Positions 17,530-25,206 of a stretch of 64,000 bases of DNA are shown piece after piece. The notes under the pieces were generated by a model that was not told where the DNA came from, ran no database searches, and saw nothing but the letters and a program-made list of their open reading frames with translations. The DNA is from Atopobium sp. oral taxon 199 str. F0494 (lineage in GTDB: Bacteria > Actinomycetota > Coriobacteriia > Coriobacteriales > Atopobiaceae). Where the stretch lies: contig NZ_KE150487.1 of assembly GCF_000411555.1 (NCBI RefSeq), positions 62,001-126,000 of the forward strand, given 5' to 3'. The stretch's first letter is position 1. Each line of letters begins with the position of its first letter. Position numbers and translations under genes: made by a program.

Positions 17530-18072
17530 ATGGAGAAACTAGAAAAAGTAGAGTTCATTCGCGAGAAGTGCGCTGTGAGCTATGGGGATGCCAAGGCAGC
17601 TCTTGATGCCTGCGGTGACAACGTACTCGACGCTATCATCTGGCTTGAAAAACAGGGCAAGACGGCTCAGCAAGCAACGAGCTACACCACCGAAGCCAAT
17701 GCGCAACCGGAGGTCTCACCGGAGATGAAAGAGGCGCAAGCGGCCTACCAGGCATCCAGCAAAAAATCAGAGTTTTCTCAGCATGTAGACTCAGCTTGGG
17801 GAGGTTTCAAAAAACTGCTGAACAAAGGTGTCGAAACCAAATTTATTGCTACGCGCCATGGCGAGCAAATCATAACCATGCCTGTCATTATCCCCATCAT
17901 CGGCCTCTTTATTTGGGGATTCACCATTTGGCTGCTCATCATCGGCCTCTTTTTTGATATGCGCTATCACATCAAGGGAGCGCATCCGGTCACGGTCGAT
18001 GTCAACGACGCCATGGACAAAGTAGCCGACGCCGCTGAAACCATTAAGAAAGACGTTACCGTAAACGACTAG
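17530..18072 (+). CDS. DUF4342-type protein: UBA/EF-Ts-like domain plus membrane helices
   Basis: The 180-residue protein starts with a ubiquitin-associated-like three-helix motif (MEKLEKVEFIREKCAVSYGDAKAALD... within residues 1-45), as seen in EF-Ts and DUF4342 proteins. A Gln/Ala-rich spacer follows. Then comes a strongly hydrophobic hairpin, about residues 115-145 (MPVIIPIIGLFIWGFTIWLL). The C-terminus is a charged cytosolic tail. Function is unknown; the family is membrane-linked. The start was set at the ATG 8 bases after GGAAGGA, since the upstream ATG lacks a ribosome site. It precedes a two-component system by 62 bases and may be co-transcribed with it. Confidence 0.7.
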   Translation: MEKLEKVEFIREKCAVSYGDAKAALDACGDNVLDAIIWLEKQGKTAQQATSYTTEANAQPEVSPEMKEAQAAYQASSKKSEFSQHVDSAWGGFKKLLNKGVETKFIATRHGEQIITMPVIIPIIGLFIWGFTIWLLIIGLFFDMRYHIKGAHPVTVDVNDAMDKVADAAETIKKDVTVND

Positions 18073-18134
18073 GAAGGCGTGGCGCCCGAGGGGGTTACAA
18101 TGGCAAAAACAAATCGGGACATCTAGGTGCTTAT

Positions 18135-18839
18135 ATGACCAGGATACTTATCGTTGAGGATGAAGAAAAGATCGCCCGTTTCATAGAACTCGAACTAACG
18201 CATGAGGACTATGAGGTGGATAAGGCGCTGGACGGCAGAACCGGCGTTGAAATGGCGCTCTCAACCGAGTATGACCTCATCCTGCTTGATATTCTTCTTC
18301 CCCAGCTTAACGGTCTTGAAGTCCTGAGGCGGATTCGCCGCGAGAAGAACACGCCCACCATCATGCTGACCGCACGTGATTCTGTCATGGACAAAGTTGC
18401 CGGACTGGACGCGGGCGCTGACGATTACCTCACAAAGCCTTTTGCCATTGAGGAACTTCTCGCCCGCATTCGTGTAGCGCTCAAACACCATGACGCGACT
18501 AGCGATTCCTCTCATTCAGCGCCTGAGGCTCCGGCAACCAACTCCTTTACGATGAGGGGAGTTACCCTCGATGTGGATCGCCGTGAGGTATGCGTGGGCC
18601 ACGATTCCGTAGAACTTACCAACAAAGAGTTTGAAGTTCTGCACATGCTTATGGAGCATGCCGGCGTTGTTATGAGCCGCGAGCGCATCGCGTCCGGCGC
18701 CCTGGGCTACGATTTTATAGGCGATACCAACAACGTTGACGTACATATCGCCCACCTGCGCGCCAAGCTTGACGACCGCTACAACATCAAACTCATCAGC
18801 ACTGTCCGCGGAGTGGGATATGTCATCAGAGAAACGTAA
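18135..18839 (+). CDS. OmpR/PhoB-family response regulator
   Basis: The 234-residue protein has an N-terminal receiver domain with acidic pocket EDE (residues 8-10), phospho-acceptor Asp52 in LLDILLP, Thr79 and Lys101 in the TKPF motif. The C-terminal winged-helix DNA-binding domain (about 135-234) carries LTNKEFEVLHMLMEHAGVVMSRE and the closing STVRGVGYVIRE, typical of OmpR-type regulators. The histidine kinase gene overlaps its 3' end by 20 bases, so they form an operon and very likely a signalling pair. The signal is not known. Confidence 0.92.
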   Translation: MTRILIVEDEEKIARFIELELTHEDYEVDKALDGRTGVEMALSTEYDLILLDILLPQLNGLEVLRRIRREKNTPTIMLTARDSVMDKVAGLDAGADDYLTKPFAIEELLARIRVALKHHDATSDSSHSAPEAPATNSFTMRGVTLDVDRREVCVGHDSVELTNKEFEVLHMLMEHAGVVMSRERIASGALGYDFIGDTNNVDVHIAHLRAKLDDRYNIKLISTVRGVGYVIRET

Positions 18840-20211
18840 GCGGATAGGAAAATGGGCAAAGAACCTGGTGAAGACGCGCTCAACCAGCCGCTCCGAATCT
18901 TCAACCGCTCGTTCCATCAGCTGGGGTTTTTGGTGGCGCAAACTGCTCAATTACCTCTTCTTTAACCTGCTGCTTTTTGCCTGTGTGGCGCTCATCCTCG
19001 TGTATTCGTATAACAAGAGCCTGCCGCAAGATACCTTTACCTTCGGATTTTTTCCCGCGCGCTATCACGCGATCTCCCTTACCTTCCCCAACACGCTCAG
19101 TAGCTTTTCCACTGTCCGCTATATCGTCCACGGTCCTGACTCAAGCGTTACAGCGTTTGAGCTTGGAAAAGATCTCATTGCCCTCTGGCCTCTTTACGCA
19201 GCCGTTCTTATCTGGGAACTCTTGGATCTCCTGCACTATTTCAATGACACGCGCCGCGTCAAACGAGCCCTGCTCCCCTTAAACACCCTTGCGCTCAAAG
19301 CAGAAAAGCTCGGCAACGCCGATCTTCTCGCCAGCGTTCACCCCAACGCTTCGACAGACGGCGCTTCGCTCAGCCACGGTAAAATGGAAAGCCTGGAACA
19401 GGCTATCGAACGGGCAAGTGTTGATTCGCCCCAAATTCACACCGGCAATGAAGACCTGGCCAGCATTGAAATCGCTCTCAATAAACTCCTGCACCAGATG
19501 CAGGAGGCGAAACTTCAGCAGATGCGCTTCGTCAACGACGCCAGCCATGAACTGCGCACGCCTATCGCGGTTATCCGAGGGTATACCGACATGCTTGACC
19601 GATGGGGCAAGACCGACGAAGCCGTGCTGGACGAATCAATCGCCGCGCTCAAATCGGAAAGCGAACACATGCACGACCTTGTCGAGCAGCTGCTCTTCCT
19701 TGCACGCGGCGACGCGGGCAGAAATACGCTTACCAGGGTTCCCTTGAATTTCGCGCAGCTTGCCTTTGAGGTATGGGAAGAATCAGACATGATTGACGCC
19801 AGCCATCACTATGTACTGGGGTTTGACAAATCAGCGCTTGCCGACAACCGCTACCAAACAGTCGGCGACATCGCGATGCTCAAACAGTCTCTGCGTATCA
19901 TTGTTCAAAACGCCGCCCGTTATTCACCCGCCAAAACGCCCATTACCTTTAATATCTCCTATGACGAGAAGAACGTGCAGGTATCGATAGAAGATGAGGG
20001 CATGGGCATATCTGAAGCGGCAGTCGCTCACATTTTCGAGCGATTCTGGCGAGCCGATAATGCCCGTGCTAAAAGCAACGATGGTTCCGGCCTCGGATTA
20101 TCTATTGCAAAGTGGATTGTCGACAGTCATGACGGCTCTATTGACGTGCTTTCGCGAGAAGGTGTAGGAACTCGTTTTAGCATTGCTATACCTCGCGTCG
20201 CGCTACGGTAA
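18820..20211 (+). CDS. Membrane sensor histidine kinase
   Basis: The 463-residue kinase has two membrane helices (about residues 45-65 and 125-145) around a short extracytoplasmic loop. The dimerisation domain has the H-box NDASHELRTPIAVIRGYTDML with the phosphorylated His. The HATPase_c domain has N-box IVQNAARYSP, G1 IEDEGMGIS and G2 GSGLGLSIAKWIVDSH. The start is the ATG in GGATATG that overlaps the response regulator stop. The 3' end overlaps the convergent treR gene by 26 bases, an unusually tight arrangement. It partners the adjacent OmpR-type regulator. Confidence 0.9.
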   Translation: MSSEKRKRIGKWAKNLVKTRSTSRSESSTARSISWGFWWRKLLNYLFFNLLLFACVALILVYSYNKSLPQDTFTFGFFPARYHAISLTFPNTLSSFSTVRYIVHGPDSSVTAFELGKDLIALWPLYAAVLIWELLDLLHYFNDTRRVKRALLPLNTLALKAEKLGNADLLASVHPNASTDGASLSHGKMESLEQAIERASVDSPQIHTGNEDLASIEIALNKLLHQMQEAKLQQMRFVNDASHELRTPIAVIRGYTDMLDRWGKTDEAVLDESIAALKSESEHMHDLVEQLLFLARGDAGRNTLTRVPLNFAQLAFEVWEESDMIDASHHYVLGFDKSALADNRYQTVGDIAMLKQSLRIIVQNAARYSPAKTPITFNISYDEKNVQVSIEDEGMGISEAAVAHIFERFWRADNARAKSNDGSGLGLSIAKWIVDSHDGSIDVLSREGVGTRFSIAIPRVALR

Positions 20212-20905
20212 AAAACGAGAAGTAGTCCGGCCGGTGCCTTGACTGCGTAAACTCAAACATTCTGCCATAGCTGTCAAATGTCTGCCCTGTCACAACCGCA
20301 AGATAATCAGTGCTGTCAAGGTCAAGAAAACGCCGATCTTCCGCTGTCACCCGCTCCACGGTAACGGTTCGTTTGCTAGTTGCGATTTGCATGTCGAGTT
20401 CATTTTCGAGGTATTCATAGATAGAGCGTCTCGCCTTATCCTCCGTAAGGTTGGCTGCAAGCTCGGCAAGAAAGTAGTTGTAGTCCAAAATCAGAGCCTT
20501 ACCGTTAATTATCCGGACACGAACCACATAGTAGAGATTGGCTCCTTCTTCAAAACCGGTACGTGCCGCCAGCTCGGCATCAGCCGTAACGCGCTCAAAC
20601 GTCACTACCTTTGTTTTGGCATCAAGATCGTTGCGCTGAGCGGCTTCTTTGAAAGTTTCTATACCACCCAGCTCAAACAAGGCGCGCGGCCGTTTCTGAT
20701 AAATAACGCGAACTCCCTTGCCATGCACTGGCTGCAGCGCTCCCTGTTGGCTCAAAAGGGCGATCGCTTTTCTCAAGGTATTATGCGAGCAGGCATATTC
20801 CTTGGTCAGAGTGGCCTCAGAAGGAATCAGCGACTGATAGGGATATACTCCTTGCTCAATCTTTGTTAAAAGATCGCGATAAATTTCATCATAAATTGTT
20901 CTCAT
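20186..20905 (-). CDS. treR: GntR/UTRA-family repressor of trehalose genes (TreR)
   Basis: The 239-residue protein has a GntR winged helix-turn-helix (about 1-70: IPSEATLTKEYACSHNTLRKAIALLSQQG, with HGKGVRV in the wing). A UTRA effector domain follows, ending in a stretch (SRHRPDYFSFFTVARRE) typical of this family. In trehalose systems it binds trehalose-6-phosphate and releases its operator. Assignment to trehalose is by position: it is divergent from the trehalose PTS gene followed by phosphotrehalase. The start is the ATG after GGGGAT; a longer TTG start is less likely. Its stop lies inside the histidine kinase gene. Confidence 0.85.
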   Translation of the reverse strand: MRTIYDEIYRDLLTKIEQGVYPYQSLIPSEATLTKEYACSHNTLRKAIALLSQQGALQPVHGKGVRVIYQKRPRALFELGGIETFKEAAQRNDLDAKTKVVTFERVTADAELAARTGFEEGANLYYVVRVRIINGKALILDYNYFLAELAANLTEDKARRSIYEYLENELDMQIATSKRTVTVERVTAEDRRFLDLDSTDYLAVVTGQTFDSYGRMFEFTQSRHRPDYFSFFTVARREV

Positions 20906-21209
20906 ACATATCCCCAATGCTATTTAGTTGCAGTTCTTTCAGACTTGCGCATGCGGTAAACAGCATAGCACCTACTTATCCAAATAATCTGCATAAGACG
21001 CTGAGGGGCGATTTTGCAACGCTTACAGTATCGAGTCTTTCAATTTTTTATTTTCAGACAGAGAAGCGCTACGATGTTCTTACTTATTTGCATAAGTTTG
21101 TGATGCGCTTGAGCGAAAAAGACCTGGCGGGTCTCAGTAAAAACAGACCCCCAGTAAACTACATTTCGGCTCCTTCGTATTCACAATACGTGCGAGGAAA
21201 AGAGGAAAA
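20906..21209. promoter_or_regulatory. treR-treP divergent promoter region with candidate operator
   Basis: The 304-base gap is AT-rich compared with its surroundings. ACTTATTTGCATAAGT (21082-21097) is a 16-base dyad with perfect six-base arms. A related pair, ACTTAT (20974-20979) and GCATAAG (20991-20997), lies nearer treR. Dyads of this kind on both sides of a divergent promoter region would suit a GntR/UTRA dimer. Promoter boxes are not clear enough to call. Confidence 0.4.
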
Positions 21210-23222
21210 ATGGCAAAGTACGACCATGATGCTCGGGAGCTCCTCAAGCTCGTTGGCGGCAAGGATAACATCGCGGCGGCTTCGCATTGCATGACCCGCA
21301 TACGTTTTGCCCTCAAGGATCCTTCTAAGGCCGATGTTCCTGCTATTGAAAAACTTGCATTGGTGAAAGGCAGTTTCACGCAGGCAGGCCAATTCCAGGT
21401 CATTATCGGTAACGACGTTGCAGACTTTTACGACGTCTTCGTCGGCATTTCCGGCATAAGCGAGGCTTCAAAGCAAGATGTCAAATCCGCTGCTCTTGGA
21501 AATACCAACATCCTGCAGCAAGCTATGGGAGCCATTGCTGAAGTATTTGCTCCTCTTATCCCCGCCATCATTACCGGCGGTCTTATCTTGGGTTTCCGCA
21601 ACGTCCTTGGCGAGATGCCCTACTTCGGACCTGAAGGCAACCAGACGCTAGCGTCGCTTTCCGTCTTTTGGACTGGCGTGTACAACTTCCTCTGGCTGAT
21701 TGGCGAAGCAGTCTTCCACGCCGGCATCCCCGTTGGAATCTGCTGGTCAATTACGAGGAAGATGGGCGGCACCCCGATGCTTGGCATCGTGCTCGGCCTT
21801 ACCCTCATCTCCGGCCAGCTGATGAACGCCTACGCCGTTCCGGGAGCAACCGCCGCCGATTGGGCCACCCATACCTGGGATTTTGACTTTGCTCAGGTTC
21901 GTATGATTGGCTATCAGGCGCAGGTCATCCCCGCTATTCTCGCCGCTATCACCTTCAACTACCTCGAACGCTTCTTCAAAAAGATCACTCCGTCCGTCAT
22001 TCAGATGATTGTGGTGCCGTTCTGCTCGCTTCTGCTTGCCGTCATGGCCGCCCACTTTGTACTCGGCCCCATTGGCTGGACCCTCGGTTCTTGGATTGGC
22101 AATATCGTTCTTGCCGGCATCACAAGCCCGCTTGCCTGGCTCTTTGGCCTTGTTTTTGGCGCCGTATACGCTCCCCTTGTCATCACCGGCCTGCACCATA
22201 TGTCCAACGCCGTTGACATGCAGCTCATCGCAAGCTCCAACAATTACGGCACACCACTGTGGCCCATGATCGCGCTTTCCAACATTGCTCAGGGCTCATC
22301 AGTTCTTGCCATGTCAATACTTCAGAAGCATGACGAGAATGCCCAGCAGGTCAATATTCCCTCTATTATCTCCTGCTACCTGGGCGTTACCGAACCTGCA
22401 ATGTTCGGCGTCAACCTCAAGTATGGCTTCCCCTTCGTATGCGCCATGATCGGCAGCTCCATCGCGGGAGGCGTTTGTACCGCTTTCGGCGTCAACGCCC
22501 TCTCCATCGGTGTCGGCGGCCTGCCAGGCGTCCTCTCGATTCGTCCCGAATTTATCGGTATCTTTGCTGTCTGCATGATCATTGCCGTAATCATTCCTTT
22601 TGTCCTCACCTTTATGGTCGGCAAGCGTCAAGGTATCGATAAGAACGAGGAAGTCGCTGACGGCAGCGCTATAAGCACCAACGGTACTGACAATGACAAG
22701 AGCGCCAACGCCGCTGTCGCAAGCGCAGCAGTCGCCGAAAATCTTGCCGCCGCGGCCGATCTTGTCGCTGACGGCACCATTAAAGCCTGCGTCAACGGAG
22801 CGGCTCTCACGCTTGCTGAAGTCAACGATGGCGTCTTTTCTGCCGGCATGATGGGAGACGGTCTTGCAATCGCACCGTCCGATGGCAGCGTTTTGGCACC
22901 CTGCGACGGCGTAGTGTCCGTCATGATGGAAGAAACAGGCCACGCTGTCGGGCTCAAGCTTCCCAATGACCTTGAACTGCTGATTCATATTGGCCTTGAT
23001 ACCGTCGAGATGAAAGGAGAAGGTTTCTCCTGCCATGTCCATCAGGGAGATATTGTTCGCAGCGGTCAACCGCTGGTAACATTCGACCGCAATAAAGTGG
23101 CCGCAGCAGGACACAAAGATACCGTCCTTATGATCGTGACCGAGCCGGGTCAGGCGACCGATTTAGCGTACGTCACCTCCGGACAAGTCAAAGCGAACGA
23201 GACCGACGTCATTACGTACTAA
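21210..23222 (+). CDS. treP: Trehalose-specific PTS transporter, EIIBCA
   Basis: The 670-residue protein imports trehalose and phosphorylates it to trehalose-6-phosphate. An N-terminal IIB domain holds the phosphorylated Cys27 (ASHCMTRIRF). The IIC membrane domain (about 105-470) has the family block ITGLHHMSNAVDMQLI and GVTEPAMFGVNLKYGFPF. An Ala/Asn/Asp-rich linker (about 475-525) leads to a IIA domain (Crr type) with phospho-His593 in LLIHIGLDTVEM. Many Gram-positive trehalose permeases lack the IIA domain and borrow the glucose one; here it is fused. The ATG follows GAGGAAAAGAGG. treC is downstream and treR divergent. Confidence 0.9.
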   Translation: MAKYDHDARELLKLVGGKDNIAAASHCMTRIRFALKDPSKADVPAIEKLALVKGSFTQAGQFQVIIGNDVADFYDVFVGISGISEASKQDVKSAALGNTNILQQAMGAIAEVFAPLIPAIITGGLILGFRNVLGEMPYFGPEGNQTLASLSVFWTGVYNFLWLIGEAVFHAGIPVGICWSITRKMGGTPMLGIVLGLTLISGQLMNAYAVPGATAADWATHTWDFDFAQVRMIGYQAQVIPAILAAITFNYLERFFKKITPSVIQMIVVPFCSLLLAVMAAHFVLGPIGWTLGSWIGNIVLAGITSPLAWLFGLVFGAVYAPLVITGLHHMSNAVDMQLIASSNNYGTPLWPMIALSNIAQGSSVLAMSILQKHDENAQQVNIPSIISCYLGVTEPAMFGVNLKYGFPFVCAMIGSSIAGGVCTAFGVNALSIGVGGLPGVLSIRPEFIGIFAVCMIIAVIIPFVLTFMVGKRQGIDKNEEVADGSAISTNGTDNDKSANAAVASAAVAENLAAAADLVADGTIKACVNGAALTLAEVNDGVFSAGMMGDGLAIAPSDGSVLAPCDGVVSVMMEETGHAVGLKLPNDLELLIHIGLDTVEMKGEGFSCHVHQGDIVRSGQPLVTFDRNKVAAAGHKDTVLMIVTEPGQATDLAYVTSGQVKANETDVITY

Positions 23223-23264
23223 AGTTGCGTCCTAAGCGTAACTACAATTGTCGCACGCCATTAT

Positions 23265-23305
23265 CGCGAGACCTGCCGAGCCCGATGGGTTTGACAGGTC
23301 TCGCG
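23265..23305 (+). terminator. Intercistronic hairpin between treP and treC
   Basis: CGCGAGACCTG (23265-23275) and CAGGTCTCGCG (23295-23305) make an 11-pair perfect stem with a partly paired loop. There is no T-tract, so it probably protects or partly attenuates the message and does not end it. Confidence 0.6.
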
Positions 23306-23341
23306 CAACCGCATCTAAAACCACACATGAAAGAAGCGACT

Positions 23342-25051
23342 ATGTCAGAGCAGTCACCCAAAACAACAGCCGCCCCTGAGATCACGAGCGCACGCGCCGA
23401 ATTTCTCGGTACCAAGGTCGCCTACCAGATCTATGTCCGCTCCTTTCAGGACTCAAACGGCGACGGTATAGGAGATCTCCGTGGCATCACGCAGCGTCTT
23501 GACTACCTGCAAAAACTTGGTATCGATTACCTTTGGATTACGCCGTTTTTTGTTTCTCCGCAACATGACAATGGCTACGATGTCGCAGATTATCGCAACA
23601 TCGAATCTCTCTTTGGTACTATGGCAGACTTTGACGAGCTCTCGGCCGAGGCAAAAAAGCATGGCATCAAGCTGATGCTCGATATGGTCTTCAATCACAC
23701 CTCGACCGATCACATATGGTTTCAGCGAGCGCTTGCCGGCGATTCCAAATATCTTGCCTACTACAAGTTCGTCGATGGCGAACCTGACACGCCGCCAACC
23801 AACTGGCAATCCAAGTTCGGGGGAAGCGCCTGGGAGTGGGTCCCCTCACTTCACAAGTGGTACCTGCATCTCTATGACACTTCACAGGCCGATCTCAACT
23901 GGGACAATCCGGAGGTCCGCGCAGAGCTCGCTGACGTAGTGCGCTTTTGGCGCGATAAGGGCGTTGACGGTTTTCGCTTCGACGTAATTAATGTTATTTC
24001 CAAGCCGGATATCCTTGAAGATGACACCTTGGGAGACGGCCGACGTTTTTATACGGACGGCCCGCATGTCCATGAATACCTGCAGGAACTTGTGGAGAAA
24101 AGCGGCATCGATGGACTGATGACCGTCGGGGAAATGAGCTCCACCTCTATTGAAAACTGTATTCGCTATTCTAATCCTGCCGATCATGAACTTGCCATGG
24201 TATTTTCGTTTCATCATCTTAAGGTTGATTATCTCAACGGCGAAAAGTGGGCACTCAAGGAGCCGGACATCAACGAGCTGCGCAATCTGCTGAAATCATG
24301 GCAGGAGCACATGACAGCTGGCGGAGGCTGGAACGCACTTTTCTGGGCCAATCATGACCAGCCGCGACCAAATTCTCGCTTTGGCGATACCGTGCACTAC
24401 TGGGAAAAATCCAGCAAGCTGCTTGCTGTCACCACACACCTTCTGCGCGGAACTCCCTATATCTACCAGGGAGAAGAGTTAGGCATGACGAATGCGGACT
24501 TCACTACTATCGAACAGTATCGCGATGTGGAGTCTCTTAATTACTTTACGATTCTTCAGAACCAGGGATACTCACCCGAGGAAGCGCTTCATATCGTCTC
24601 CGAGCGCTCCCGCGACAACAGTCGCACCCCGGTTCAGTGGGACGCGACAAAAACCGCGGGGTTCACTTCCGGAACACCATGGATTGGAATTCCTGAAAAC
24701 CATACGACCATTAACGCCGCCGCGGAAGTTGATGACCCCGACTCGGTATTCTCCTTCTACCGGCAGCTCATTGCCATCAGGAAAGCCCATCCCGTCATCA
24801 GCGAGGGTGATGTTCACTTCATCGATACTGCCGGCGAGAACATCATCGCCTATGAACGCACTCTGAACGACTGCCGTGTATTGGTTTTTGCAAACTTCTC
24901 TGATCAAGAGGTCAGTTCCGTGTCGACCGATCTATTCAACGGCTTTGATGTTCTTATCGGTAACTACCCCGATACTGCTACTGACGCACACTCACTGCTA
25001 CTGCGACCTTTTGAGGCACGAGCATTCATTAGGTCTTCACATGCAAAATAG
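23342..25051 (+). CDS. treC: Alpha,alpha-phosphotrehalase (GH13)
   Basis: The cytosolic 569-residue enzyme hydrolyses trehalose-6-phosphate to glucose and glucose-6-phosphate. GH13 signatures appear in order: YQIYVRSFQDSNGDGIGDL, DMVFNHTSTDH, GFRFDVIN with nucleophile Asp214, GEMSS with acid/base Glu264, and NHDQPR with Asp339. The neighbouring trehalose PTS supports phosphotrehalase over the related oligo-1,6-glucosidase. The start is the second of two nearby ATGs, after a weak GAAAGAAG site. The gene ends before a GC-rich hairpin. Confidence 0.9.
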   Translation: MSEQSPKTTAAPEITSARAEFLGTKVAYQIYVRSFQDSNGDGIGDLRGITQRLDYLQKLGIDYLWITPFFVSPQHDNGYDVADYRNIESLFGTMADFDELSAEAKKHGIKLMLDMVFNHTSTDHIWFQRALAGDSKYLAYYKFVDGEPDTPPTNWQSKFGGSAWEWVPSLHKWYLHLYDTSQADLNWDNPEVRAELADVVRFWRDKGVDGFRFDVINVISKPDILEDDTLGDGRRFYTDGPHVHEYLQELVEKSGIDGLMTVGEMSSTSIENCIRYSNPADHELAMVFSFHHLKVDYLNGEKWALKEPDINELRNLLKSWQEHMTAGGGWNALFWANHDQPRPNSRFGDTVHYWEKSSKLLAVTTHLLRGTPYIYQGEELGMTNADFTTIEQYRDVESLNYFTILQNQGYSPEEALHIVSERSRDNSRTPVQWDATKTAGFTSGTPWIGIPENHTTINAAAEVDDPDSVFSFYRQLIAIRKAHPVISEGDVHFIDTAGENIIAYERTLNDCRVLVFANFSDQEVSSVSTDLFNGFDVLIGNYPDTATDAHSLLLRPFEARAFIRSSHAK

Positions 25052-25105
25052 CCGCTACGATGCTTTGATGGGATACACGGGCTTTATCAAACAAAGATAA
25101 GCGAC

Positions 25106-25131
25106 GAGGACGCCCTTGTGTGGGCGTCCTC
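25106..25131 (+). terminator. Hairpin downstream of treC
   Basis: GAGGACGCCC and GGGCGTCCTC form a perfect ten-pair stem with the loop TTGTGT, 54 bases after the treC stop. The following T-tract is poor. It lies between treC and the convergent dipeptidase gene and probably ends treC transcription. Confidence 0.65.
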
Positions 25132-25206
25132 AAGCGGTGATTAAACGTGCGGAGCCAAGATCTGGGTACTCGCACCTTTGTCTTTATGCCAGGTCCTGCA
25201 CGATCA

